Assembly: GCA_001414345.1 (NCBI GenBank)
Contig: LLCB01000241.1
Span: 1 to 64,000 of the forward strand
Origin: Hymenoscyphus infarciens
Lineage: Eukaryota > Ascomycota > Leotiomycetes > Helotiales > Helotiaceae
Reading direction: 5' to 3'
Length of the DNA: 64,000 nt
A program made the position numbers and the translations under genes. Shown here piece by piece: positions 13,400 to 24,107 of this stretch; the first letter of the stretch is position 1, and every line of letters starts with the position of its first letter. Below the pieces are notes generated by a model. It worked only from the letters and a program-made list of their open reading frames with translations, did no database searches and had not been told where the DNA came from.

Positions 13400-16300
13400 T
13401 AGAATAGCTAATCTTTACTAATTTATTATAGAAGACGAATTTACCTATATAACCTAGGAAACTAAAATCATAGTAAAGTTATCTATTAATACTAACTACT
13501 TTAAGTCTAAAGAAGTAAGAATAAATTTAATTTTCTACTATAATTCTAAAAGAGCCTAAAACTATATTTACTTAAGATATAAGTTTAATGTTATTAACTA
13601 GTTTAGTAGCTATAAAGAGATGTTAACTTACTTCTAAAATATTACTATTAGCCCTTACTTATACTAAGAAGCTTATATCTAATACTAAGACCTTATTATA
13701 TTAAAGATAGAAACTTTCTACAACTTCTATACTAAGTTCTAATAACTTATAGATAAAGCTAAAGTTCTTTTATAAGACTAGGTAGAAGACTTATAGAATA
13801 AGTTAACTCTTATATTATACTAATCTCTTATTATTACTAAGTTCTAAGCTAAGAGAGATATAAACTTCTTTTATAATTTTATAAGTAGTATTAATAGTAA
13901 TCTTTAAAATCTCGCTTTTTAAAGAGTATAAGTAATAAACTTTCCTCTTACTTTAAACCTATATATACCTACTTCTATACTTATTAGCTCTTCTTCCTTT
14001 ATAGCCTTCTTTATCCTTCTTAGACGCTCTAACGCCTTTACTATAAATAACTGCTTAACTCTAGGACTATTAGATAAGTACTTTAACTATAGTAAGCCTA
14101 GTTATTATGTTAAGGATTATTTAAAGCTAAAAATATATAAGGTTAACCTTAAAGAGCTTAAAGGAAAAGATACTAGCTTAGAGTTTAGAAACGAAGAAGC
14201 TTAAAAGAAGACTCCTTCTTAGGTAAATATAGGATTAATCTCTTTAAGATTAATCTATAATTATTAATTAGTAGAAAAGCGTTTACTTTACCTAGTATAA
14301 TAACTATTAATAGATTTAGTATATAAACTACTACTCTTAGTAACCTTAGAGTAAATACCTTTTCTTTTATAAATATATAACTTAGTTATAACCTTACGAA
14401 GTTCTATAGTTTAAAGACTAAAAGACTTCCTACTCTTATTAAGATTTATAGATATAATAGAGAAATTAGAGGTAAAGTTATATACTATCTCTTTTTAAAT
14501 TATATCTTAGATAACTATAAATTCTTTAATATACTATTTATTCTCTTAGACTTAAGTTTATATAATATTATTCTTAGCTAGAGGTTCTTTAAGTACTTTT
14601 ATATTAATATTAATATAACTTATTAGAAACTACTTTAGCTTAATAACCTTAAGCCTTACTTCTTTACTTAATAGCTAACTCCTCTCTCTTAAGATACTAT
14701 ATAACTAAAAGACTTTATACTCTTATACTAAGATAAAGCTAATACTTATAACTAAGCTATAGAAATAGATAAATAGCGCTAATAAGGTAGAAGGCTCTTA
14801 GAGCTTATAGATTACCTTAAAATTAATACTATAACCTTAGCTAGTTATACTCTAACTATGTGTAGCGAGGGAGGCTATAAGTCCTTAATATAAGTAAAAT
14901 ACTAGGTTATAAAGAAAGAACTTAAAGGCGTTATAAAGAAGGTGCTTATCTTAGTATACTATTAGAAACCCTTTATCTTAAAGAAGTTAGACTCTATTAT
15001 TAACATTTTAGCTATTTCGGCTATAAGAATGTATTATTACTTACTCTAAGAGGATAGTGAGATGTTTACTATAAGTATATATAAAATTAATACTATTATA
15101 GTTAATTAAGAACTAGATATAGCTCTTAATATCGCTCTTCTTAATAAGTACTAGGACTTTAAAGAGGTATTTTCTAAGGCTATCTTAGATACCTTCTTAC
15201 CTTACTAATACTATAACTATAAGATTAATCTTAAAGGTTTAAATACTTTTAGATATTCCTCTTTATATAAGATATCTATAAAAGAGTTATTAGCTATAAA
15301 GGAATATATCTTAGAGAATCTCTATAAAGGGTTTATTAAATATAGCTAGTCCCCTTTTACTACTTCTATTCTGTTTATAAAGAAAGTAGACAGAAGGCTA
15401 TGTTTTTATATTAACTTTTAAAAACTTAATAATCTTACTTAAAAAGACTACTATCTATTACTTCTAATTAATAAAACGCTTATATATATTAGTTAAGCTT
15501 GTATTTTTACTAAGCTAGATATCTAGTAAGCCTTCTACTATATATAAATAGATCTAGATATTAAAGAATTAACTACTTTTTATACTTACTATAGAATATA
15601 TAAGTATAAGATCTTACTATTTAGTCTAATAAATAGCCTGTCTACTTACTAGTACTATATAAATAACGTCTTATTTAACTATCTAGATAACTTCTACTCT
15701 ATCTACTTAGATAATATCCTTATCTACTTATTAAACGTCTTTAAATATAAAGAGTATATATAAAAAGTCCTTTAACGTCTTAAGAATACTAGGTTATAAG
15801 TTAATATTAAGAAGTATAAGTTTAACGTTAAGAAGATAAAATACCTTAAGTTTATTATTAGTACTAATAGTATTAAAGTAGACCTTAAAAAAGTCTTAGT
15901 AGTATAGAAATAGTAAGCTTTAGAGATAGTAAAAGGCGTTTAAAGCTTTTTTAGTTTCTATAACTTCTATTAAAGGTTTATCTAGAACTATAGTATAATT
16001 ATAAAGCCCTTAGTATATCTAATATAGAATAACGTGCCTTTTAATTTTAATAAGGAGTACTAGGAAGTGTTTAAAGACCTAAAGGTAGTACTTACCTTTA
16101 TACTAATCCTCTACTACTACTCTCCTAATCTCTCTACTATAATTAAAATAGATGCTTTAGATAGAATTATTACTAGAGTATTATAATAATAATAAGCTAA
16201 TAGAGAATAGTACTCTATAGCCTACTTTAGTAAGACTATATCTCTAGCTAAGTATAACTATAAAATATATAATAAAAAGCTACTTATTATTATATACTTA

Positions 16301-18235
16301 CTTATAGAATAGAGACTAGAACTATAAAATACTTATTTAAAAATCTATATTTATACTAATTATAAGGCGCTTAAGTACTTTATAACTACTAAGTAACTTA
16401 CTACCTATTAAGTAAGATAGGCTAAAGCCTTAGCTAAGTACTATTTTATTATTATATTCTATTTAAGGTATAAGAATAGTAAGATAGATGCTTTAACTTA
16501 TAAAGTAAATAAGATATACTTATAGAAGGAACTTAAAGAGTAGTACTAGACTTATATACTTCTAATAAAGGAATAAGTTAATATAGAAGTGCTTAAAGAC
16601 TTAGAGGTTAAAATAAGCTTAATTATACTAGCTCTGGTTAATAATAACTACTTCTAAGAATTATTTATACTTTTAAAATAAATCTACTAAGTAAATAAGG
16701 ATACTACAATACTTTAAGCTATATAAGCATAAGCTAAAACTGATACTAATTCCTTATATACCTTAGAGGAAGGCCTTTTACTTTACTAAAACTACTTAGT
16801 AGTACTAGACGTAGATATACTAAGAATAGACCTGATTTATAAGGCTTATAATTAGATACTTTTAGCTTATCTAGGAAGGGATAAGACCTACTAGATTCTA
16901 TGTTTAAGATATATCTAGTAAAACATAAAAGCTAATATTATAAGATATATACAAAACTATTATAATTATAGAAGAGTAGACGTTCCTTAAGATAAAATAC
17001 TTAGCTATCTATATCTACTTCTAATACTACTATATATATAATAATATATAGCTATAGATTTTAAGTTCTTTCTAGTTAATAAGCATAGTTATAATAACGT
17101 GTTTATAGTAATAGACTACTTGTCTAAATAGTCTATTTCAATACCTTACTATAAGAATATTACTTTTAAATAAATAGCGAGGTTATATATTAAACACGTT
17201 CTATAATACTATAGGATTCTAGAAAGTATAATATTAGATAGAGGCTCTTATTTTATTACTATATTCTAGAAGGAGTTTACTTAAATCCTAGGTATTTAGC
17301 TTTAACTCTTAACTATAAACTATGCTTAAATAGATAGCTAGACTAAGATTATAAATTAATACCTTAATTAGTGCTTATAGCTATATATTAATTATTATTA
17401 TACTAATTAGTCTAAGATCCTTTTAATAATAGACTATATATAGTTAGTACTACCTTATAGTACTATTAGAATATTGCCTTTTAAGTTATAAAAGAGATAT
17501 ATACTAAGAACCTTGTTTAACTAGTAAATACTAGAACTAGCTAATGTAAAAGAATAGCTATTATAAGAAGAGGCTATAGTAGTTATAAAGATAATCTAAG
17601 AGGTCTTAGATATTAGCTAAGTAAATATGTTAAAAGCTTAATAAAAGAAGGAACGAGATATAAATAAATATAGATAAGACGTCGATTTTAGAGTAGAAGA
17701 TATAGTCTTTATTATAATAAAGGACTAGGTAACTTAACGACTAAGCTAAAAGCTAGACTACTAGATAGCTAGCCCTTTTAAGATCTTTAAGGAAGTAGGT
17801 TCTACTTTTTAATTATAACTACTAACTTTTATTAAAGTTTACTCTATCTTTACTCTTAAGAAGTTATATAAGGCTATAGACGATCCCTTACTAGGATAGG
17901 TAGTTATACTACCTCTATTAATTATTATAAATAAAGAAGAGGAATAAGAGGTTAAAGAAATACTAGCTAGTAAGAAGAGATAGTAGTCCCTCTATTACTA
18001 AATTAAGTAGAAAGGTTATAATAAAGATCTTAATTAGTATCTAGCTTAATAACTAATATATACGTTATAACTAGTAGAGAGGTTCTATTTAAAGAAGCTA
18101 AAAATAGCTAGTTCTCTAGAAGCTCTTCTGTTATAGAAAATAGTATATAAGGCTAGGAGGGAGGATTATAGTAAGCTAGAGCTTAATACTCCTATATTAA
18201 AAGAGGATAAAGCCGCTTAGTTATAGAGGGCCCTT
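13400..18235 (+). pseudogene. gag-pol with chromodomain of Gypsy B, RIP-inactivated
   Basis: Plus-strand polyprotein remnant. Gag lies at about 13400-14150 with a decayed zinc knuckle near 14080 (YFNYSKPSYYVKDY). Protease is expected near 14400. Reverse transcriptase covers about 15240-15900, with KLDI..AFYYI and the catalytic-box remnant YLDNILIYL, where the second Asp of YxDD reads as Asn. RNase H follows at about 16000-16500. Integrase spans about 16950-17600, with IDFKFFLVNKHSYNNVFIVI and an LDRG.YF core. A C-terminal chromodomain is unusually legible at about 17905-18060 (EVKEILASKKR then KGYNKDLN). The chromodomain after integrase is the mark of chromoviruses, which use it to target heterochromatin. 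Scattered stops show the element is dead. Confidence 0.88.
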
Positions 18236-18237
18236 TT

Positions 18238-18250
18238 AAAGGGGGAGTAG
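18238..18250 (+). other. Polypurine tract of Gypsy B
   Basis: AAAGGGGGAGTAG directly precedes the 3' LTR at 18251, as expected for second-strand priming. Confidence 0.8.
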
Positions 18251-18441
18251 TATAATAGTCCTAGTTATATACGTTACTTACGTAACTAGGTTAGCCTAAG
18301 GCTTTACCGAGGCTTCGCTTAATATATATAAATAAAGCTAGAGTGCCTATACTCTTCGCTTTTCTCTTTAGTTTAGTTTTCCTTAATACTAGGTACTATT
18401 CTATAAGCACTCTCTTTATGTATTTATAGAAGGCTGTTATA
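18251..18441 (+). repeat. 3' LTR of Gypsy B
   Basis: 191 bp copy of 12642-12832, more AT-converted at its start. It is followed by the target duplication AAGAG. Confidence 0.93.
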
Positions 18442-20380
18442 AAGAGTAGATTATATTAATTTATTATATCTAGCTTTTATATATTAATAAAACAGTATAC
18501 TCTTAAAGTAGTTAGTAGCTTATATAAGACAATCCTATCCACGGTTCTTAAGGTTTTAATCTATTATTTAGCTAGAGTACTATATATAGATAAAGTGCTT
18601 AATAGTACTATATAGAAAGAACCTATTCTTCTTAACAAATACGTTCTTAATTATAAGTTACTTAGTAGCAGAGTTGTTAGAGAGAGTATACTTAATATAC
18701 TATTATATATTAAGCCTCTCTTTTACCTAGGTTATAATTTAATAAAAGTAAGCTTTAATAATCTCGCTATCTTCGTTAGAGGTAAGAAAGAAGGTAGATA
18801 ATAAGTATACGCTCTTAGGTAAGCGATATACTAATAAGAAGAGCTTTTATTTAAGGTAATTAGTTTTATAAGTAGAATTAATTAGTATAAGATATCTATT
18901 CTTTATAAAGAGCTTAAGTCTTTTTACTTTTACTTATATAAATCCTTCAACTTTATACTCTTCTCTACTCTTTAACTTACTCTTTTTAGAGCTCTTTTCT
19001 CTTTTATTAATAATAATAGAGTTATAAAAGTAAGGTTCTTTTCCTTATACTATACGCTTCTTTACTACTTACTCTATCTTAATAAAGAAGCTATCTTACT
19101 TATTAGAGAATTTAGAAGGTTTAATTAATCTTTTAACTCTATTAAGGCCTTGTTTTTAAGTAGTAGTATTAAGTAATCGTTTCTAATTATATATATTCTT
19201 AAGTAAGAGGTATTATTCTCTAGTATTATCTAATTACGCTTAGCTTCTTTTAAAAGTAACTATAATAGTAGAAGGCTTATATCTAACTTTAAGTTAGCTT
19301 TTAACAATTTAGTATATAGTATAATTCCTTCTCTTTAGATTTTAATTATTAAGAGTATAGCTATAATCTCTTATAGTAGTGGTTTATATAATTTAGACCT
19401 AATTATTAAATAAGTAATAGATTACTTAAATAGTATAAGAGTATTTAAGAGTTAAATTATATATAGTATTAATTATTTTATTAGTAGCTATACTTTAATT
19501 CTTTTTATACTTAAAGATATAATTATATTAGAACGTTTATATATTATCTTTATTACTTTAAGAAGCGTATTTAATACTCTATACGTTTAAGAGATAAGGC
19601 TATAGTATATTAAAGTCCTTCTTAGATAGTAATATTCTATTTAAATTAGTATACTTAAATAACTTCTTATACTACTATAAGAGGCTCTTAGGATTATTAA
19701 AGAAATTAACCTTTTATAGAGGAGAATAGAGAGTCTTAGGCTATTTACACGCTTATAGGTTAGAAGAGTTAGGCTCTATCTTAGATTAAAAGATCTAAAA
19801 GATAGAAGAGAGTATTAACGTATTTAGATATAAATTTAAATTCAGCTATAAGCTAATTTAGATATACTAGATACAAGTATAATATAATTTATATTAAAGA
19901 GGTAAAAAGGCTTAAATTTATTTACTTTTATATATAGAAGACGCTTACTTCTAGTAGATAGGTATAGAAGAGTATCTCTCTTACTAGAGAGTTTAGAGAG
20001 CTAGCTCTCTAGAGAAAAGATAAGTACTTATATATATTACTATTAGAATATGTCTAGAAGTTAAGTAATATCCTAAGAAGGTAAAACTAAGGTTATTCCT
20101 ACTTTTTAAAGATATTAATATTTTTATTAGTTTTATTAGTTTAACTAGTTAAGTATATATTTAAGTGTTTTATAAGTATTAAGCACTTTTAAGTAATAAT
20201 TTAAGTTATATCTATAGTTTCTAGAGTATTAGTACTTAGAAATATAATAATATATATATATAATATAAAAGGATTTTAAAACGCTTCTAGTAGAGTAAAT
20301 AAGAGAACGAGAGAGCGAATTACGTAGTAGCGCTCTTAGTATACCAGGGGCCTCTGCTAGCGTTGGAACAGAATAGCGTA

Positions 20381-21290
20381 ATCTATAATAAGCTATCTAG
20401 ACTAGCTTCTTATAGCTAAGAAGTACGCTACTAAGCGAATAGATATATAACTAGTATATAAGAGACTATTCACTCTTATAATATAGAGTATATTAGCTAG
20501 TCTCTCTACTATAACTAGTATTATAATTATATACTAGAAGTACTAGATATATTAGATATACTAATAGTATATCTAGTATCTAAAAGTTTTTTATAATATA
20601 ATATCGCTAGTATAGAATCTATATTTAATATATTTAGCTATCTATATTATACTCTAGCTAGTATAGCTAGTACTAGACTATTCTACTACTATTTAAAAGT
20701 TTTTTATAATATAGAATCTTAGTATTATAAATAAAAGTAGTATATGTTATTAAATATCTTTACTTCTATTTTAGCTACTAGCTTAAGAAGACATTTATAA
20801 ATAATTATATTTAGTATATACTATCTTAGAAAGTTACTATAAATACTATAAGTACTATAACTCTAGAGAGCTTTAGAATCTATATAGTATCTACTAAGTT
20901 ATTAAATAGTAGTAAGTATCTAGCTAAGATAACTTATTAGAGAATCTTACTTTTATCTTTATATTTTAAAAGACTTAAGTTAATTTTTAATTTTACTTTT
21001 TAAAATGTTTTAAAAGACTTAAGTTTACTTTTAGTTTTTTACTTTTTATAAGATACTTTTTTAAGAGAATAATAAAATATTATAAGAAGATAGAGATATA
21101 TTATATTTAGAAGAGCTATAATTTTATTAAAGAGATTACTTAAATAGTTATTTTAATAGAAAACTATAAGAGATACTATCTCTAGAAATACCTAGAGATA
21201 CTACTTATAGAAGAGGTACTTAAAGTCTTTAAAGTTACTTAAGAAGTAAGTATATATATTTTACTAGAGAGAAAGCTTAATAATCAATAG
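20381..21290. repeat. RIP-degraded repeat, inverted partial copy of the window's left edge
   Basis: AT-rich and non-coding. About 20940-21060 and 21080-21270 match the reverse complement of about 2150-2330 and 32-230. About 20385-20490 matches 1945-2060 in direct orientation and abuts the TIR element's right end. The mixed orientations imply several events. Confidence 0.55.
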
Positions 21291-21583
21291 TAATAGTTAA
21301 CTTATATTTTTAATTAGTTATATAATATCTTATATTATACGTATATTAATATTAATTTTTCTCTACTCTAGTAACTTAATAGACTTAAGCTTATAGATAG
21401 TAGCGTAAGAGAGAGCTATAACTATATATAATATAAATTAGCGCTCGTTTTTCTTAATAAATAGTTATAGTCTTAATAGCTTTAATTTCTAGTAAGGAGA
21501 AAAAGGGAGTTTTGAAAATAATACCTTATCGGTCAGCCTCTTACCTATCACAAAAACCCCTTTAAAAATCATTCCACTACTCT
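21291..21583. other. Transition from RIP block to gene island
   Basis: Base composition changes abruptly near 21490-21560, from TA-saturated sequence to ordinary mixed sequence. I see no gene here. Confidence 0.6.
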
Positions 21584-21799
21584 CTAATAAAGTGGTATGC
21601 GGCTACCTTGACAATCATTGGGATTCGTACCGTATTCATTCAGTTGTCGCATTGTTGCTGAACATCCGGCTCCGGCCGCGCAATGGAGAGCTTTGCCGTA
21701 CCAGTTTCCCAGGTATGGATTAGCACCTCGCTGGATGAGAATCTCAACACCGGATATGTGTCCAGCACAAGCGGCGCTGATAATTAGTGTTACTCCCAT
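21584..21799 (-). pseudogene. Ankyrin-repeat gene fragment
   Basis: The frame encodes about 71 residues that read as two consecutive ankyrin repeats. The first has AACAGHISGVEILIQRGANP; the second has GKALHCAAGAG and a following helix ending in YGTNPND. Ankyrin repeats are protein-binding scaffolds and usually come in long arrays, so this is only a piece. It runs into the AT-rich boundary and stops at a TAG there, and no clear continuation is visible upstream at 21800-21990. It is probably the remnant of a larger ankyrin gene cut by the advancing repeat block. A short exon of an unrecognised gene is the alternative. Confidence 0.6.
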
Positions 21800-21994
21800 C
21801 TTGGCGCAAGAACCAGGCTAGTCAGGTGATGATTCGATTCGGAGTAACTCCTGGAACTACCTCGATGATCTAATCAGAGTTAAAACGTTCCTAGGTCTCG
21901 ACGGATCATCTCGCTAAATTGAGCGTCTTTCACCAGAAAACTCATTCTAATCTTCCTCCCGCAAAGTTCTCAAAAGAACTTCCCAATCATCACC

Positions 21995-22759
21995 ATGTTT
22001 CTTTCTACCTTCTTCAATCGTTTAGCACGCGCCTTCTCGGCCGGGGTTCGAGAGTTCCAAAATGAAGAGGACATCGACCCTTGCCCCGACATTCGCTCTT
22101 TCAAGAATTGGGATCTGGAATCCAAAGTGAGAGCATTAGAAGTCAAGCTAGACCGAAGCGTTATACCAGAAGAAGGAATTGAGGGGCGCGATAAATGGTT
22201 GAAAGAGGTATGTCCTGGTCACTCACTGCCTGTTTAAGCTTCTCCCCCAAAAGATCCATTGTTACGACGTACTAAAAGCGTGACGTGCCAGAACTTCCAA
22301 ATCAATGTGGCAGAGAGAGTAATCGCAGCCTTGAACTCAGCCGGCACCGACGATGGCTGTTTCAACTCCCTCGACGCGCTCTTGACACTTAATAAACCGG
22401 TTCCGCCAGAAAACATGGATATGGCCCGGCGCCTCACGGAGGAAGAAATCCAAGGAAACTACTGGACCAAGATGGAGGAGAAATTCGTTAAGAGAGTTGG
22501 AAAGGACGGGGGAGACATCAATTGGAAACTACGAAAGGAGTATGGAGTGCAGAGGATGACCATGTATGCGAGGGCGGAGGGATTTTGTTGTAAATTCAGA
22601 TATGATGAGTGGCGCTATTACCAAGTTATTGTTCCGGAGAAGTGGCATTGTTGCGAGAAGGGAGAGCCCGCGGAGTGGGAATTGACATGGATGAAGGATC
22701 AGGTTGAGAGTGCTCGTGAGTCTTGGGGGACGGAAAGTAGTTGCGTCTCTGAAGAGTAA
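21995..22759 (+). CDS. Unrecognised protein of 226 residues, one intron
   Basis: Exon 1 is 21995-22207 (71 codons from MFLSTFFNRL). An 84 bp intron, GTATGT...CAG, spans 22208-22291 in phase 0. Exon 2 is 22292-22759 and continues in frame (NFQINVAERVIAAL) to TAA. The ATG context CATCACCATG is good. The protein is charged, with no signal peptide or membrane segment that I can see. It has a Trp-rich C-terminal half (DEWRYYQVIVPEKWHCCEKG) with several cysteines. I do not recognise the family. It lies close to the RIP boundary and beside a second unknown gene, a setting where lineage-specific fungal genes are common; that is inference. The splice model is well supported because the frames join exactly. 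Confidence 0.7.
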
Positions 22760-22880
22760 ATAGAGAAGGAACGAATGAAGATGTAGTTTCCCCAAAAAAT
22801 AATCTCCTTCCCGCAAGCAAGAATGTCACGAAAACACCGTCAAAAAACCACATATCACGTCTCTCCACACTACTGCCAAT

Positions 22881-23701
22881 ATGACGGAGTTACCATGGCG
22901 AGACAATCGCGCAAAGTTCCAAAAAGTAAGCATGTATATATATATATATATACATATAAAACTTACAAGAACGGTTGAATTTGGATCTAATTCTCTACTG
23001 TTCTAGTTGCTCGGGTCCGAATACAAGGGAAAACGACTTCGTAAATTCTCATATATGTTTGTTGAAAACATGAAAAAAGATGGTGTTAAGAAGGAGCTTC
23101 TTCATCTCTCGGAGTTCGAGATTGACCGATTTTCCGCTGGGGAACGATATCTGCTCACCCTGAAAAAATTGATCAGAGAGGAAGTACTGAAAATTCTAGG
23201 ATCAGATCCCAGCAACTCGTATTAACTTTGACATAGCAACTCCTGAAAACCTTGGAAGTAGCAAGAGAAGAGGTTGAAAAAGAGAAAAAGCCAATCTGAA
23301 GAACCTCACGAAAGAGTGTGGAATCAAGAAGAAGTAAGTGGTTTTTTAATCAACATAATTTAGCTTACTAACAGTTTGTTATAGGTATAATGTCTTTGAT
23401 TGCGCTCTCATCTGTTTCATAACTGGTCTTGGAATAGTTCAATGCATCGCTGGCATTGTAAGTCTTCCAACACAAGAGTTGAGAATACATTTCTACACCC
23501 AAGGCTAATTTGTTAAAGTCTGAGGGCGGTACATTCCATGGGACGAAACGTGCTTGGGCGGCTTTGTTTGGGGGTGTAATCGTTGCGGGAGCGTTGCATT
23601 ACGCTGCGTTCAGATACCAAGGAAGATTTGAAGTTGTCACCGTATTTGACAATAGCGAGGAGATGGAGGCGTTTAGGCGTAAACATGCAGTGGGAGTTTG
23701 A
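22881..23701 (+). CDS. Unrecognised two-helix membrane protein with coiled coil, five exons, likely frameshifted
   Basis: Proposed exons are 22881-22925, 23007-23183, 23237-23333, 23385-23457 and 23519-23701. Introns have GT...AG ends, and the one at 23334-23384 has a perfect TACTAAC branch site. Exon 1 (MTELPWRDNRAKFQK) joins exon 2 in phase 0, as do exons 4 and 5. Exon 3 encodes a charged coiled-coil-like stretch (LLKTLEVAREEVEKEK). Exon 4 (FDCALICFITGLGIVQCIAG) and exon 5 (WAALFGGVIVAGALHYAAF) each give one membrane helix. Exon 3 is 97 bases where 98 would keep the frame: one A is missing from the A-run near 23285, and TGA follows soon after. Either this is an assembly error or the gene is recently broken. 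No family is recognised; a membrane-anchored coiled-coil protein is all I can say. Confidence 0.55.
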
Positions 23702-24107
23702 GAACTTCGTGAAAACAAGGCCGTGGAAGCAATCAACTATCATGTTCGGAGGAGGAAATCATCTCTTGATCTGGGAAGAGATGAGTAATTATTGGTATTA
23801 TTCCACGAACTATGGTACCAAAAGCATTCCAAGGAGGTACCGCCTCTCCTAACACCCACCACCCACCACCCGGCCCACACAAGGCCAACAAGTACGTGTC
23901 TCTTCCTCCCCTTCATTCCATATTTCTCATGCGCAATCATCATCAATTTCTATCAATCATAACCTAACCTGGTTTTCGTTATTTGCTTCCTCCAAAAGGG
24001 AACCCCCAAAATTCATTTTTGTGCCATATCATCATCATCTCTTTCGGTCACTATGAGCTAGGATTAGTGGTGATCAGTTCATGGGCCGCGCAACAATTTG
24101 GGGAAAC
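23702..24107. other. Intergenic, converging 3' ends
   Basis: Lies between the stop of the membrane-protein gene (plus strand) and the stop of calcineurin A (minus strand). It should hold both 3' untranslated regions. There is a short CCCACCACCCACC-type run near 23855-23870. I see no convincing gene. Confidence 0.5.

Larger units (their letters stand above)
12642..18441 (+). mobile_element. Ty3/Gypsy chromovirus-type retrotransposon, family B (RIP-inactivated)
   Basis: A complete 5800 bp element with 191 bp LTRs at 12642-12832 and 18251-18441. The 5' LTR still begins TGTGATAG; the 3' copy has become TATAATAG. AAGAG flanks both sides (12637-12641 and 18442-18446). The polypurine tract AAAGGGGGAGTAG stands directly before the 3' LTR. 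Its LTRs are unlike those of families A and C. It lies inside the TIR element at 11034-20380. Confidence 0.95.
11034..20380 (+). mobile_element. Unclassified DNA-transposon-like element with inverted ends, split by Gypsy B
   Basis: The left end reads ACGCTATTCTATCTCAACGC, and the right end on the opposite strand reads ACGCTATTCTGTTCCAACGC, a good imperfect terminal inverted repeat. Host-repeat sequence on the two sides joins up with an uninterrupted version at about 1925-2000. Without the nested LTR element (12642-18441 plus one target duplication) it would be about 3.5 kb. The two interior parts, 11230-12636 and 18447-20050, give a long plus-strand frame with stops mostly at TAA/TAG, so a large single protein is likely. 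I could not match it to hAT, Tc1, MULE or piggyBac motifs. The target duplication is not clear. Confidence 0.55.

Noticed and set aside
11034..20380. A Starship-type element with a tyrosine recombinase captain
   Set aside because: Considered because of the large unknown protein, but clear terminal inverted repeats and the lack of any R..H.R..Y catalytic set that I can see argue against it.
22234..22868. Minus-strand open frames opposite the 226-residue gene
   Set aside because: The plus-strand model joins two exons exactly in phase with good intron signals; the minus frames have no such support.
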